Below the pieces are notes generated by a model. The model worked only from the letters and a program-made list of their open reading frames with translations. It searched no databases and was not told the origin of the DNA. DNA of 35,941 nucleotides from positions 1 to 35,941 of the forward strand of contig QZED01000018.1 in assembly GCA_009917405.1 (NCBI GenBank), written 5' to 3'. Both the position numbers and the translations under genes were made by a program. This DNA comes from a bacterium c-19 (lineage in GTDB: Bacteria > Bacillota_I > Bacilli_A > Erysipelotrichales > Erysipelotrichaceae). Positions 26,266 to 33,361 of this stretch are shown piece after piece. Position 1 is the stretch's first letter; each line of letters starts with the position of its first letter.

Positions 26266-26294
26266 ATTATAACAGTTTTCGCCGTGTAAGTAAA
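26266..26294 (-). promoter_or_regulatory. Promoter of rpsF-ssb-rpsR
   Basis: On the minus strand TTTACT (26294-26289) and perfect TATAAT (26271-26266) are separated by 17 bases. Transcription would begin just before the ACGGG of the leader. Confidence 0.7.
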
Positions 26295-26344
26295 CTGTTT
26301 TTTGTGATTTAATGAAGTTCTCTTTCCATTCTCAAATACACTTA

Positions 26345-26394
26345 AAAAAACTCTTTCGACAATCATAATAATTATGAATCAAAAGAGTTTTTTC
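26345..26394. terminator. Inverted repeat, bidirectional terminator candidate
   Basis: AAACTCTTT (26348-26356) pairs with AAAGAGTTT (26382-26390), with an inner CATAAT-A-ATTATG repeat. A and T runs flank both sides. It would stop read-through from the XRE gene into the rpsF promoter region. Confidence 0.6.
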
Positions 26395-26414
26395 ACCAGA
26401 CAGCTTCATATAAG

Positions 26415-26453
26415 AAAAAAAGGCCAAAGACATTCGCATGAATTTTCTTTGGC
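26415..26453 (-). terminator. Intrinsic terminator downstream of the XRE regulator
   Basis: On the minus strand GCCAAAGA...TCTTTGGC forms an 8-bp stem with an inner ATTC/GAAT pair, followed by a run of seven T. It lies about 150 bases past the XRE stop, so the mRNA would carry a long AT-rich 3' tail. Confidence 0.85.
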
Positions 26454-26601
26454 TTTATGGCTGACGCTTCCCATGCATATCATCTTCTATCATAATTAAA
26501 TTAATAAATAATTCTCTCCAATTATAATATCATCATAAGATTTTGGCTTTCAGATCCAATATTTAATTGGGTGTCTTTGCTTCATTTTACGTCTGATTCA
26601 G
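26454..26601. other. Intergenic tail after the XRE gene
   Basis: Non-coding AT-rich sequence between the XRE stop and its terminator. It contains TATAAT-like words and a 12-codon minus-strand frame without a ribosome-binding site. A small RNA ending at the terminator is conceivable but no convincing -35/-10 pair was found. Confidence 0.3.
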
Positions 26602-26928
26602 TTATCCTGCCACTTCATTCTCCAGCATCTCCATCATGTGATGAAGCATTTCATGCAAAGCTTCCTTTTGTGTCTCATTTAAATGAATAAACAATCTGAC
26701 TAACTGATTCTCCAGTGCATCATCGCCTTCAAATAAATAATTGTCTATTCTTATATTTAATATTTTACACACATTTAAAAATGTATCTGCTTCGGGAATC
26801 GCTTTACCGACACACCAGCGATTGACGGTCGCTCTTTCAATATTCAAGGAAGATGCGAGCTGTGCCTGTGTCATATGATTCTTTTTCAATCCATTTTTTA
26901 TAATTGTTTTTATTTCCAGCTTCTCCAT
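26602..26928 (-). CDS. XRE-family helix-turn-helix regulator
   Basis: A 108-residue DNA-binding protein. Residues about 8-62 form a Cro/C1-type HTH: HMTQAQLASSLNIERATVNRW is the helix-turn-helix proper (given here as an overlapping pair, MTQAQLASSLN and IERATVNRWC). The rest is a short acidic, methionine-rich helix (EALHEMLHHMMEMLENE) that may dimerise. The neighbouring palindrome at 26948-26963 lies in its own promoter region, which suggests autoregulation. Targets are unknown. It stands alone, divergent from the 44-residue ORF at 27149. Confidence 0.88.
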   Translation of the reverse strand: MEKLEIKTIIKNGLKKNHMTQAQLASSLNIERATVNRWCVGKAIPEADTFLNVCKILNIRIDNYLFEGDDALENQLVRLFIHLNETQKEALHEMLHHMMEMLENEVAG

Positions 26929-26947
26929 ATGCTTACCTCTTACTTAA

Positions 26948-26963
26948 CATATTGTACAATGTG
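26948..26963. promoter_or_regulatory. Palindromic operator candidate upstream of the XRE gene
   Basis: CATATTGTACAATGTG has a perfect 10-bp palindrome core ATTGTACAAT and CA/TG outer pairs. It lies 19 bases before the XRE start and contains a TACAAT -10-like word on the minus strand, the usual arrangement for an autoregulatory XRE operator. Confidence 0.45.
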
Positions 26964-27148
26964 CTGTTCAGAAATAATTAGTCTATTGATATAACAGTGT
27001 TGATGAATAATACTCTTTCATAAAAATTATGATACTTATTGTATAAAACACATTAGTAACCAAAACAAGATGAAATAAAGGACGCCATAAAAAACTGTTC
27101 ATTTCATCTGAAACATGATAAGATGATAGTCGGAAAGAAGGCGATTAA

Positions 27149-27283
27149 ATGGAAGAAATGATTGAAGAATTAGCAGCGTATTATGGTGCTTTAGGTTATC
27201 CGCTGTATGAGATTGAAGAACTGAAAAAAATGAGTGAAGCCGAAATCAACGATTTATATGAAATTACTTTTCCCAATCGCTAG
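27149..27283 (+). CDS. Small acidic protein, 44 residues, unrecognised
   Basis: ATG at 27149 after AAAGAAGG (weak to moderate ribosome-binding site) opens 44 codons ending TAG at 27283. The product begins MEEMIEELAAYYGALGYP and ends with LKKMSEAEINDLYEITFPNR. It is acidic and predicted to be helical, with no signal or membrane segment. The LxxMSxxEIxxLY pattern is seen in several families of tiny Firmicute proteins, but I cannot name one. TGATAAGAT (extended -10) lies about 25 bases upstream. It sits between a divergent XRE gene and tsaC, and could be a stand-alone gene. Shorter than usual ORF cut-offs, so easily missed. Confidence 0.6.
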   Translation: MEEMIEELAAYYGALGYPLYEIEELKKMSEAEINDLYEITFPNR

Positions 27284-27386
27284 AACTGCGTCTTAAAAAA
27301 TTACTGGTTATTTTCTAAACTTTTTGTAATCTACTGTTTTTATCCGAATATTCATGGTAAAATGAAGCAGATTAAGCGAGGTAAAG

Positions 27387-28010
27387 ATGAAAACGATCCG
27401 TTATAATAAAAACGATACAGATGCAATCATACAAACACTGCTCAGCGGAAAGACTGTCGCATTTCCCACTGATACGGTTTACGGACTGGGTGTCATTTAC
27501 GATGAACATGCATTGGCCACATTAAAACAGGCAAAAGGACGGGCGGAAACAAAGCCGATACCGACTATGGTTGCCTCTTATACACAGTTGGAACAAATTG
27601 CTGAAATCAATGAAACGGCGCTAAAGCTGATTCATTCATTTATGCCGGGCGCCCTTACGTTAGTTCTGAAGAAAAAGGCATGTGTGCCGGATTTTGTTAC
27701 AAACGGCAAGCCGACGATCGCCGTCAGAATGCCTGATGATCCCTTTGTGCTGGACTTGATTGCGAAGTGTCAAGGTCCGTTGTTAGTGAGCAGTGCAAAT
27801 CGCTCTGATGAAGCGAGTACTCATTATGCATCTGAGGTACTGGAACAGCTTGAGGGAAGAATTCATGCGATTGTTATGGGAGAAGCGCAAGGTAATACGG
27901 CAAGCACAATAATTGATGTCAGTGAAGCGAATATCAAGATTTTGAGAAAAGGTGAAATTTCAGAAGCTGAAATTCACAACGCATTACAAATAAAGGAGGA
28001 ACACAAATGA
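27387..28010 (+). CDS. tsaC: L-threonylcarbamoyladenylate synthase (TsaC/YrdC type)
   Basis: Makes threonylcarbamoyl-AMP for the tRNA modification t6A37. The 207-residue protein is a single YrdC domain, without the extra C-terminal domain of Sua5. Motifs include the N-terminal FPTDTVYGLG, KQAKGRAETKPIP (K and R of the active site), PGALTLVLKKK, TIAVRMPDDP and LLVSSANRSDEAS. A promoter with extended -10 TGGTAAAAT (27355-27363) lies about 25 bases upstream. The ATGA at its end overlaps the rpiB start, so the two form an operon. Confidence 0.95.
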   Translation: MKTIRYNKNDTDAIIQTLLSGKTVAFPTDTVYGLGVIYDEHALATLKQAKGRAETKPIPTMVASYTQLEQIAEINETALKLIHSFMPGALTLVLKKKACVPDFVTNGKPTIAVRMPDDPFVLDLIAKCQGPLLVSSANRSDEASTHYASEVLEQLEGRIHAIVMGEAQGNTASTIIDVSEANIKILRKGEISEAEIHNALQIKEEHK

Positions 28011-28450
28011 AAATCGGAATCGCCTGTGATCACGGCGCATATGAAGCAAAAGAAGCAATTAAAGAAATGTTGATCGAGGAAGGACATGAGGTTAAGGACT
28101 TCGGTACTTATTCAACCGCTTCCTGTGATTATCCTGATTTCGCCTATGCCTGTGCAAAATCAGTCAGTGAAAAAGAAAACGAACGCGGCATTGTGATCTG
28201 CGGCACGGGGATCGGTGTCAGTATCACAGCCAATAAGGTAAAGGGTATCCGCTGTGCCTTATGCAGTGAAACGACAAGCGCACGTCTTACAAGAGAACAC
28301 AACGATTCTAATGTGCTGGCAATGGGACAGCGCACCTGCGGAATTGAAATCATGAAGGATATTGTACATACTTGGATAAACACTCCGTATTCGCAGGATG
28401 AACGACATCAGAGACGCATTGATAAGATTACTGAAATTGAACAAAAATAA
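28007..28450 (+). CDS. rpiB: Ribose 5-phosphate isomerase B
   Basis: Interconverts ribose 5-phosphate and ribulose 5-phosphate in the pentose phosphate pathway. The 147-residue protein has MKIGIACDHGAYEAKEAIKE, the VKDFGTYS segment, CGTGIGVSITANKVKGIRCALC with the active-site cysteine region, and HNDSNVLAMGQRT. All are standard for RpiB/LacAB-type isomerases. The AGGAGG ribosome-binding site lies in the tail of tsaC and the genes overlap by four bases. This pair is common in Firmicutes. A clear terminator follows. Confidence 0.96.
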   Translation: MKIGIACDHGAYEAKEAIKEMLIEEGHEVKDFGTYSTASCDYPDFAYACAKSVSEKENERGIVICGTGIGVSITANKVKGIRCALCSETTSARLTREHNDSNVLAMGQRTCGIEIMKDIVHTWINTPYSQDERHQRRIDKITEIEQK

Positions 28451-28456
28451 CCAACA

Positions 28457-28480
28457 ACCGATAAGCATATCGGTTTTTTT
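28457..28480 (+). terminator. Intrinsic terminator after rpiB
   Basis: ACCGATA-AGCA-TATCGGT forms a perfect 7-bp stem followed by seven T, only 7 bases beyond the rpiB stop. Confidence 0.92.
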
Positions 28481-28615
28481 ATGGTTCATTATCCTGTTGA
28501 GCAACATTAAAAATCACTTTAACAATCTTATTTCATTTTTCACATAATGTTCATACAACAAACAACTGTTTTCCATATGCCGCTGATAAAATAGAGGCAG
28601 AAAAGAGGTGAAGCA

Positions 28616-29398
28616 ATGGCATCTGTTAAAATGGTGTTTCAGCGCTTGGAAAAGAAATATCTTATTAATGAAGCACAAAAAAGCGAACTATTACAAAGGG
28701 CATCTAATTATCTAACCGATGATGTATTTGATGCCGCAACCGTCTGTAATATATATTTTGATACCGATCGGTATGATTTAATTACCACATCGCTTCAAAA
28801 ACCGCCGTATAAAGAGAAACTTCGTTTAAGAAGCTATGGAGTGGCCCATAAAGACAGCACCGTATATCTTGAAATCAAAAAGAAATGCAAAGGCATTGTT
28901 AATAAACGGCGCATTTCATTGAATGAAACAGAAGCGGTATTGCTGCTTCAAACAGGCAAACTGCCTCATCACAACACACAGATTCAAGCTGAAATCGATT
29001 ATTTTATTCAATATTATCAACCGAAGCCGATGGTCTATATCGCTTATGAGCGATCGGCATTGATCGGTAAGAGTGCGCCTGATTTGCGAATTACCTTCGA
29101 TCAAAATATTCGCCGCAGATATGATCATTTGGATTTAACATATGAAACCGACGGAAAGACGGTGCTTGATGATGACAAAATTCTGATGGAGATTAAAGTA
29201 CCCGGCGCCTACCCTTTATGGCTTACCCGTAGTTTATCCGATATGAAACTGTATCCGACTTCTTTTTCTAAATACGGAACAGTATTCCTGCACGATATGG
29301 TAAAAAGTAAAACACCAATAATACAAAAGCAGGATCAATTTATTTCTAATCCCGCGATACAAAAGGAGGAAGCTTTTTCATGTTTACAAGTATATTAA
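28616..29398 (+). CDS. VTC-domain protein (polyphosphate polymerase-like)
   Basis: A 260-residue soluble protein of the VTC family, related to the catalytic tunnel domain of eukaryotic Vtc4, which makes polyphosphate from ATP. Tunnel-type residues are conserved: FQRLEKKYLI near the start, YKEKLRLRSYG, VYLEIKKKCKG, YERSAL, LRITFDQNI, ILMEIKV and SFSKYGTV near the end. Bacterial members almost always sit beside DUF4956, as here. An extended -10 TGATAAAAT (28584-28592) and AGAGGTG serve it as the first gene of the three-gene cassette. Whether it makes polyphosphate or another polymer is inference. Confidence 0.88.
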   Translation: MASVKMVFQRLEKKYLINEAQKSELLQRASNYLTDDVFDAATVCNIYFDTDRYDLITTSLQKPPYKEKLRLRSYGVAHKDSTVYLEIKKKCKGIVNKRRISLNETEAVLLLQTGKLPHHNTQIQAEIDYFIQYYQPKPMVYIAYERSALIGKSAPDLRITFDQNIRRRYDHLDLTYETDGKTVLDDDKILMEIKVPGAYPLWLTRSLSDMKLYPTSFSKYGTVFLHDMVKSKTPIIQKQDQFISNPAIQKEEAFSCLQVY

Positions 29399-30051
29399 GT
29401 GAAGGAACTAATCTAACGATATGGGAAGGCGGTTTATGTACCGGCTGTTCCCTGTTGATCGGTTGCTTGATTGCCTATATCTATGCCTATCAAGGCTGTG
29501 CGACCAAAAATTTCAAAATAACGATTGCGCTGTTGCCGGCACTTGTACAGCTGGTAATTATGATGGTAAACGGCAATTTAGGAACCGGAGTTGCTGTACT
29601 CGGTACCTTTTCACTGGTGCGCTTTCGTTCGGTACCGGGAAGCTCCAAAGAAATTCTGTTTATCTTTTTTGCGATGGCAGTCGGATTGGCAGCCGGAATG
29701 GGGTATTTAAGCTTTGCGCTTTTCACCGCCGTAGTCATCGCATCAGCCTTTATGATATTGTCTCGGCTTTCGTTTTTACAAAGAGTGCAAACTGAAAAAG
29801 ATCTGCGCATTGTCATCCCAGAAGATTTAGATTATACGGAAATATTTGATGATATTTTTGAACGATATACGCAACAGGTCGAAATGATCCGTGTCAAAAC
29901 GATCAATCTTGGCTCTATGTTTGAGGTCTTTTATCAAATTACATTAAAGGAGCCGTCACAGGAAAAAGCGATGATTGATGAAATTCGCTGCCGTAACGGT
30001 AATCTGGCAGTGGTATTAGCGAGAAGGCAGGCGAACAGTGATGAATTATAA
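29380..30051 (+). CDS. DUF4956 membrane protein
   Basis: A 223-residue protein with four to five membrane segments in the first 125 residues (about 19-37, 48-63, 66-82, 92-107, 109-127) and a soluble cytoplasmic C-terminal domain. The conserved family loop GTFSLVRFRSVPGSSKEI follows the third segment. It overlaps the VTC gene by about 19 bases and the next gene by about 14, so all three are translationally coupled. DUF4956 proteins probably form the membrane partner of VTC enzymes, but their activity is not known. The GGAGGAAGC ribosome-binding site lies inside the VTC gene. Confidence 0.88.
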   Translation: MFTSILSEGTNLTIWEGGLCTGCSLLIGCLIAYIYAYQGCATKNFKITIALLPALVQLVIMMVNGNLGTGVAVLGTFSLVRFRSVPGSSKEILFIFFAMAVGLAAGMGYLSFALFTAVVIASAFMILSRLSFLQRVQTEKDLRIVIPEDLDYTEIFDDIFERYTQQVEMIRVKTINLGSMFEVFYQITLKEPSQEKAMIDEIRCRNGNLAVVLARRQANSDEL

Positions 30052-31906
30052 AGCGCGAAGCCGACTTTTACTTTCACTCTTGTGCATGTTATGGTTATGC
30101 GCCTGTGCGCCAAAACAAGCATCTGAAAATAATCGACAGTCAACTGAAAGCACACAAATCAGTTATGAGGAAGATGATTTCTATCTTGATTTTGATCAAG
30201 AAAGCGTTAATGAAATTAATTTAGATCAAAAGCAAGGAGAAGTCACAATCACAAATGCAGGAACCTATATACTGCACGGCAGTCTTCAAGGATCGCTTTC
30301 TATTGATGTCGGTGAACAAGACACGGTAAGGCTCGTTTTGAAAGAGGCTTCAATCACATCAAGCAGCGGATCGGCAATTCGCTGTGACAACGGCAAAAAG
30401 CTGATTATATCATTATATCAGGATACAAAGAATCAGTTGATCGATGCGGTGGATCCTGCGGACAGTGAAGCTGATGCGACAATTTTGGTACAAAACGATC
30501 TGACTGTGAACGGCAGTGGAAGCTTGAGCATTCAAGCAAATATTCAAAATGCGATCAAAGCAAAAGATACCTTAAAGCTAATGGACGGCAATTATCAGAT
30601 ACAAACTGTAGGTAACGGCATCATCGGAAAAGATACGCTCTATATACATGAAGGCAGCTATCAGATTGATGCGTCGGGAGATGCGATTAAAAGCAACTAT
30701 GATAAAGATAATGAAAAAGGTGATATCTTCATTGAAAACGGCAGCTTTGAATTAAAGGCAGCGCAGGACGGGATTCAATCAGCACGCAATTTGACGATTT
30801 ATAACGGCAACTTTCAAATCACAGCGGGAGGCGGGAGCACCAATGCGGTAAAAACGAACGACAACTTTCAGCACGGCGGATTTTCTCAGCGTGAGCAAAC
30901 GGACAGTGAAGAAGAAACGATCAGCACCAAGGGCGTCAAAGCGACAGGCACACTGATCATCAAAGACGGTGTATTCACTTTAAACACATGTGATGATTCC
31001 CTTCATGCCAACGGTGATATAACCCTGACAAACGGCAGTTTCACAATCGCAAGCGGCGATGACGGTATTCACGCGGATGAAACGCTTACGATTGATAACG
31101 GCAGTATTAACATCACAGAGAGCTATGAGGGGCTTGAGGGGGCTGATGTTATTATCAACGGCGGCGATATACAAGTCGTTTCCGATGATGACGGAATCAA
31201 TGCGGCTGGCGGTAGCGATCAAGCTTCTGCCGCAGAGCCCTTCCCTGATCAGTTTAGGCAGGGTGGAGATTATACGGTTCAGATCCACGGCGGAATCGTC
31301 TTAGTTTATGCGAGGGGTGATGGCTTGGACTCTAACGGCACAATCGAAATGGACGGTGGCAGTGTTGTCGTCTTCGGTCCCTCTGACGGAGGAAACGGCG
31401 CCTTAGACTACGAGGAATCATTTAAGATCAACGGCGGTATTCTGATCGCCGCAGGCAATTCGCAAATGGCACAAGCACCGTCATCCGATTCGTCGCAAAA
31501 TGCTATAATGTTTAACATTTCCCAACAAGAAGCGCATACCCTTTTCTATCTGTGTGATGCATCCGGTAATCCGATTATTGCCGCAGCACCAAACCGTACT
31601 TATGATAATATTGTAATCAGCACTCCGAAGCTGACACTTCAAAAGGAATACCAGCTGTACATCGGCGGCAGCGGCACTGAAAATGATGCCGGCTATATGG
31701 ATAGCGGATTCAGCGGCGGCACACTGTTTACAACAATAACACTTACCGATACAATCACTCAGTCCGGACAAGGCGGAATGAACATGCCCGGAAACAGAGA
31801 AAAAGGTAACGGCAGAGGTGATATGCCTCCCGGCGAGATGTTCCCAGGTGAGCGCAAAGAGTTCGATTCACCTGTGGATCAGTCTCGTGAGGAAGCACAA
31901 ATGTAG
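30041..31906 (+). CDS. Cthe_2159-like carbohydrate-binding beta-helix lipoprotein
   Basis: A 621-residue exported protein. The start is the ATG at 30041, or the GTG just before it. A lipoprotein signal (LLLSLLCMLWLCAC) suggests anchoring through the second Cys. The body is a long right-handed parallel beta-helix of repeated blocks such as LTIDNGSINITES, GDDGIHADETLTI, DGLDSNGTIEMDGGSV, typical of the Cthe_2159 (DUF4353) family that binds acidic polysaccharides and calcium. The tail (about 570-621) is low-complexity Gly/Met/Pro-rich, with MPGNREKGNGRGDMPPG. It is the third gene of the VTC-DUF4956 cassette, which suggests a surface polymer-binding role. No CotH gene, often found with these, is present. 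Confidence 0.82.
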   Translation: MNYKARSRLLLSLLCMLWLCACAPKQASENNRQSTESTQISYEEDDFYLDFDQESVNEINLDQKQGEVTITNAGTYILHGSLQGSLSIDVGEQDTVRLVLKEASITSSSGSAIRCDNGKKLIISLYQDTKNQLIDAVDPADSEADATILVQNDLTVNGSGSLSIQANIQNAIKAKDTLKLMDGNYQIQTVGNGIIGKDTLYIHEGSYQIDASGDAIKSNYDKDNEKGDIFIENGSFELKAAQDGIQSARNLTIYNGNFQITAGGGSTNAVKTNDNFQHGGFSQREQTDSEEETISTKGVKATGTLIIKDGVFTLNTCDDSLHANGDITLTNGSFTIASGDDGIHADETLTIDNGSINITESYEGLEGADVIINGGDIQVVSDDDGINAAGGSDQASAAEPFPDQFRQGGDYTVQIHGGIVLVYARGDGLDSNGTIEMDGGSVVVFGPSDGGNGALDYEESFKINGGILIAAGNSQMAQAPSSDSSQNAIMFNISQQEAHTLFYLCDASGNPIIAAAPNRTYDNIVISTPKLTLQKEYQLYIGGSGTENDAGYMDSGFSGGTLFTTITLTDTITQSGQGGMNMPGNREKGNGRGDMPPGEMFPGERKEFDSPVDQSREEAQM

Positions 31907-31931
31907 CTGTCATAAGCTACAATTCAATCAG

Positions 31932-31975
31932 GACAGTGTAATTACTCCTATCGTTGCACTGTCTTATTTTTTTAA
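31932..31975 (+). terminator. Terminator after the VTC cassette
   Basis: GACAGTG (31932-31938) pairs with CACTGTC (31957-31963), followed by TTATTTTTTT. It can also act in the opposite direction for the converging gene whose stop is at 31964. Confidence 0.78.
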
Positions 31976-32764
31976 TATTGACAAGGGATGTTGAGAAGCA
32001 TTCTCAATCAATGCAGTCACAGAACCCTCAAAACCTGCATCGACATATTCTTTTATACGTCTTTCCCCACCCGCTTGATACAAACAATCGCAATAAAACA
32101 TTCCTGCAATATCAGTAAATCTTTGCCATAAATCTAATTTATCCAACATGTAAAGAATTTGTTCACGGAATTGTTTCTCCTTGATTTCAAACGCTTTATT
32201 CAATGTATAAAAAGCGTCCTTTTTACGATGGACATATCGTGCTTCCTTTAATCGATATTCCGTAACATTCTCATTCCACGATAAATATTGAATCAGTCCC
32301 TCGCAAAAGAAACGATATTCTAACTGCGGAATATAAGCCATCGGCTTTTTATAAGCATGATTCAAATAGTATCGCAGTAAATGTACATGACAAAGATTAT
32401 GCAAGATATAGCACATCTCCATTACACTGCTTGTATAATCAGCGATATTCAATAAATCAACGACTAAATAATCTGTTCCGTCATGTGTCAGCACCTTTGC
32501 ATCGAAATGCTTACCGCTGCCCACGATCGGAAGCATCACGATTTGATCAATCATAGTGCTGCAATACGGAAATAAGTAAACGATAAGATCATGATTCCAT
32601 AACGGAAACTTTTCGTAACAACACACTTCTTTACAAAGCCGCAGAACCACCTCTTTTCTTGTCGGACTGATCGCTTCCACACCGCAAAACGGCTGATACC
32701 AAGCATCCTTTTTTTGTTCCGACTCTTTCACATAATAATCCACTTCACTCAGTTCAATATACAT
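31964..32764 (-). CDS. Unrecognised protein resembling an inactive gluzincin metallopeptidase
   Basis: A 266-residue soluble protein with no signal peptide. I cannot name a family. Residues 115-162 resemble the zinc site of gluzincin peptidases: a helix reading ILHNLCHVHLLRYY in which HNLCH (H122, H126) takes the place of HExxH, and then CEGLIQYLSW where E155 matches the third ligand of an EGxAxY motif, 29 residues later. The catalytic Glu is Asn123 here, which should abolish ordinary proteolysis; the zinc site may be kept for binding. Its promoter has ATGAAA, 17 bases, then TATAAT, with a perfect inverted repeat in the leader. It converges on the VTC cassette. Function unknown; the peptidase link is a motif-level resemblance. 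Confidence 0.75.
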   Translation of the reverse strand: MYIELSEVDYYVKESEQKKDAWYQPFCGVEAISPTRKEVVLRLCKEVCCYEKFPLWNHDLIVYLFPYCSTMIDQIVMLPIVGSGKHFDAKVLTHDGTDYLVVDLLNIADYTSSVMEMCYILHNLCHVHLLRYYLNHAYKKPMAYIPQLEYRFFCEGLIQYLSWNENVTEYRLKEARYVHRKKDAFYTLNKAFEIKEKQFREQILYMLDKLDLWQRFTDIAGMFYCDCLYQAGGERRIKEYVDAGFEGSVTALIENASQHPLSILKK

Positions 32765-32775
32765 GTATCTCTTCC

Positions 32776-32791
32776 ATTCCTTTCAAGGAAT
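32776..32791. promoter_or_regulatory. Inverted repeat in the leader of the gluzincin-like gene
   Basis: ATTCCTT-TC-AAGGAAT is a perfect 7-bp inverted repeat with a 2-base spacer, too tight for an RNA loop but suited to a dimeric repressor. It overlaps the ribosome-binding region (AAAGGAATGG) of the gene starting at 32764. Confidence 0.35.
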
Positions 32792-32820
32792 ATTATAACC
32801 TACTCTGTCGTCTTTTTCAT
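32792..32820 (-). promoter_or_regulatory. Promoter of the gluzincin-like gene
   Basis: On the minus strand ATGAAA (32820-32815) and perfect TATAAT (32797-32792) have a 17-base spacer, about 30 bases from the start codon. Confidence 0.5.
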
Positions 32821-33029
32821 CAACTCGAGCGCGTATCGCTCTCGCTGTCTAAATTCTTTAAAAACAATGCGATATAAAAAAACAACTTGAGTTCGTCGAT
32901 TTTCTCTTTCTTTATTTGAAATTTATGCATATGCCCATTTTATCGTGTTTTTTGCACTTCAGGTCCATTTATCCTCTATCCTTCAAAGACACCAACATAG
33001 TATAAAAAAGACAGGAAAGGAGTGATTTT

Positions 33030-33311
33030 ATGCAAATTCCGCAGACAAATATCAGCGCATATCGAAGCCGAACGGGGTCTCAGAATGCTCAAAACCAACT
33101 GATTCCGACAATTTGTAATGAAAATAAAGCGAATGTGCAGTATACCGGCTCACAGGTAGCTCTCATCAGCGGCACTTTAGATGAGGGAGCGCGTTATCGC
33201 GGATACGGCTGTTACAGACCCAACGCCCCATGTAATTTATGTAATGTATACTGTCCAATCTTTTATAATAATAAAAGCAATGTAAAGGCAGACAATGCAT
33301 GGTTTCTCTGA
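33030..33311 (+). CDS. Cysteine-rich 93-residue protein, unrecognised
   Basis: The ATG at 33030 follows GGAAAGGAGTG, a strong ribosome-binding site, and a terminator closes the unit, so it is probably a real gene. The product has an N-terminal Gln/Asn/Ser-rich half without a signal peptide. The C-terminal half ends GYGCYRPNAPCNLCNVYC (C61, C68, C71, C75; spacing C-x6-C-x2-C-x3-C), plus C29. The pattern could hold a metal or disulfides, or be the core of a modified peptide, but no modification or export genes lie next to it. A TATAAA-like -10 box lies about 30 bases upstream. Not recognised; function unknown. Confidence 0.6.
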   Translation: MQIPQTNISAYRSRTGSQNAQNQLIPTICNENKANVQYTGSQVALISGTLDEGARYRGYGCYRPNAPCNLCNVYCPIFYNNKSNVKADNAWFL

Positions 33312-33325
33312 TTGTTTCAAACAAA

Positions 33326-33361
33326 AACATGGATTCGGAATATTCCGTACCCATGTTTTTT
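33326..33361. terminator. Bidirectional terminator between the Cys-rich and deacetylase genes
   Basis: AACATGG (33326-33332) pairs with CCATGTT (33351-33357). An A-run lies to the left and a run of seven T to the right, and a GGAAT/ATTCC pair sits inside. It serves both converging genes. Confidence 0.85.

Noticed and set aside
26190-26366. N-terminal extension of rpsF (59 residues)
   Set aside because: It covers the promoter and leader, and S6 proteins start at the MKKYEIMYIVN position, where a perfect ribosome-binding site lies.
26454-26601. Small RNA gene ending at the XRE terminator
   Set aside because: TATAAT words are present but none has a usable -35 box at the right distance; read as the 3' tail of the XRE transcript instead.
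32820-32930. Minus-strand ORF of 36 codons beginning MHKFQIKKEK
   Set aside because: The frame is short, has no clear ribosome-binding site, and overlaps the promoter of the gluzincin-like gene. It could be a small protein but I cannot support it.
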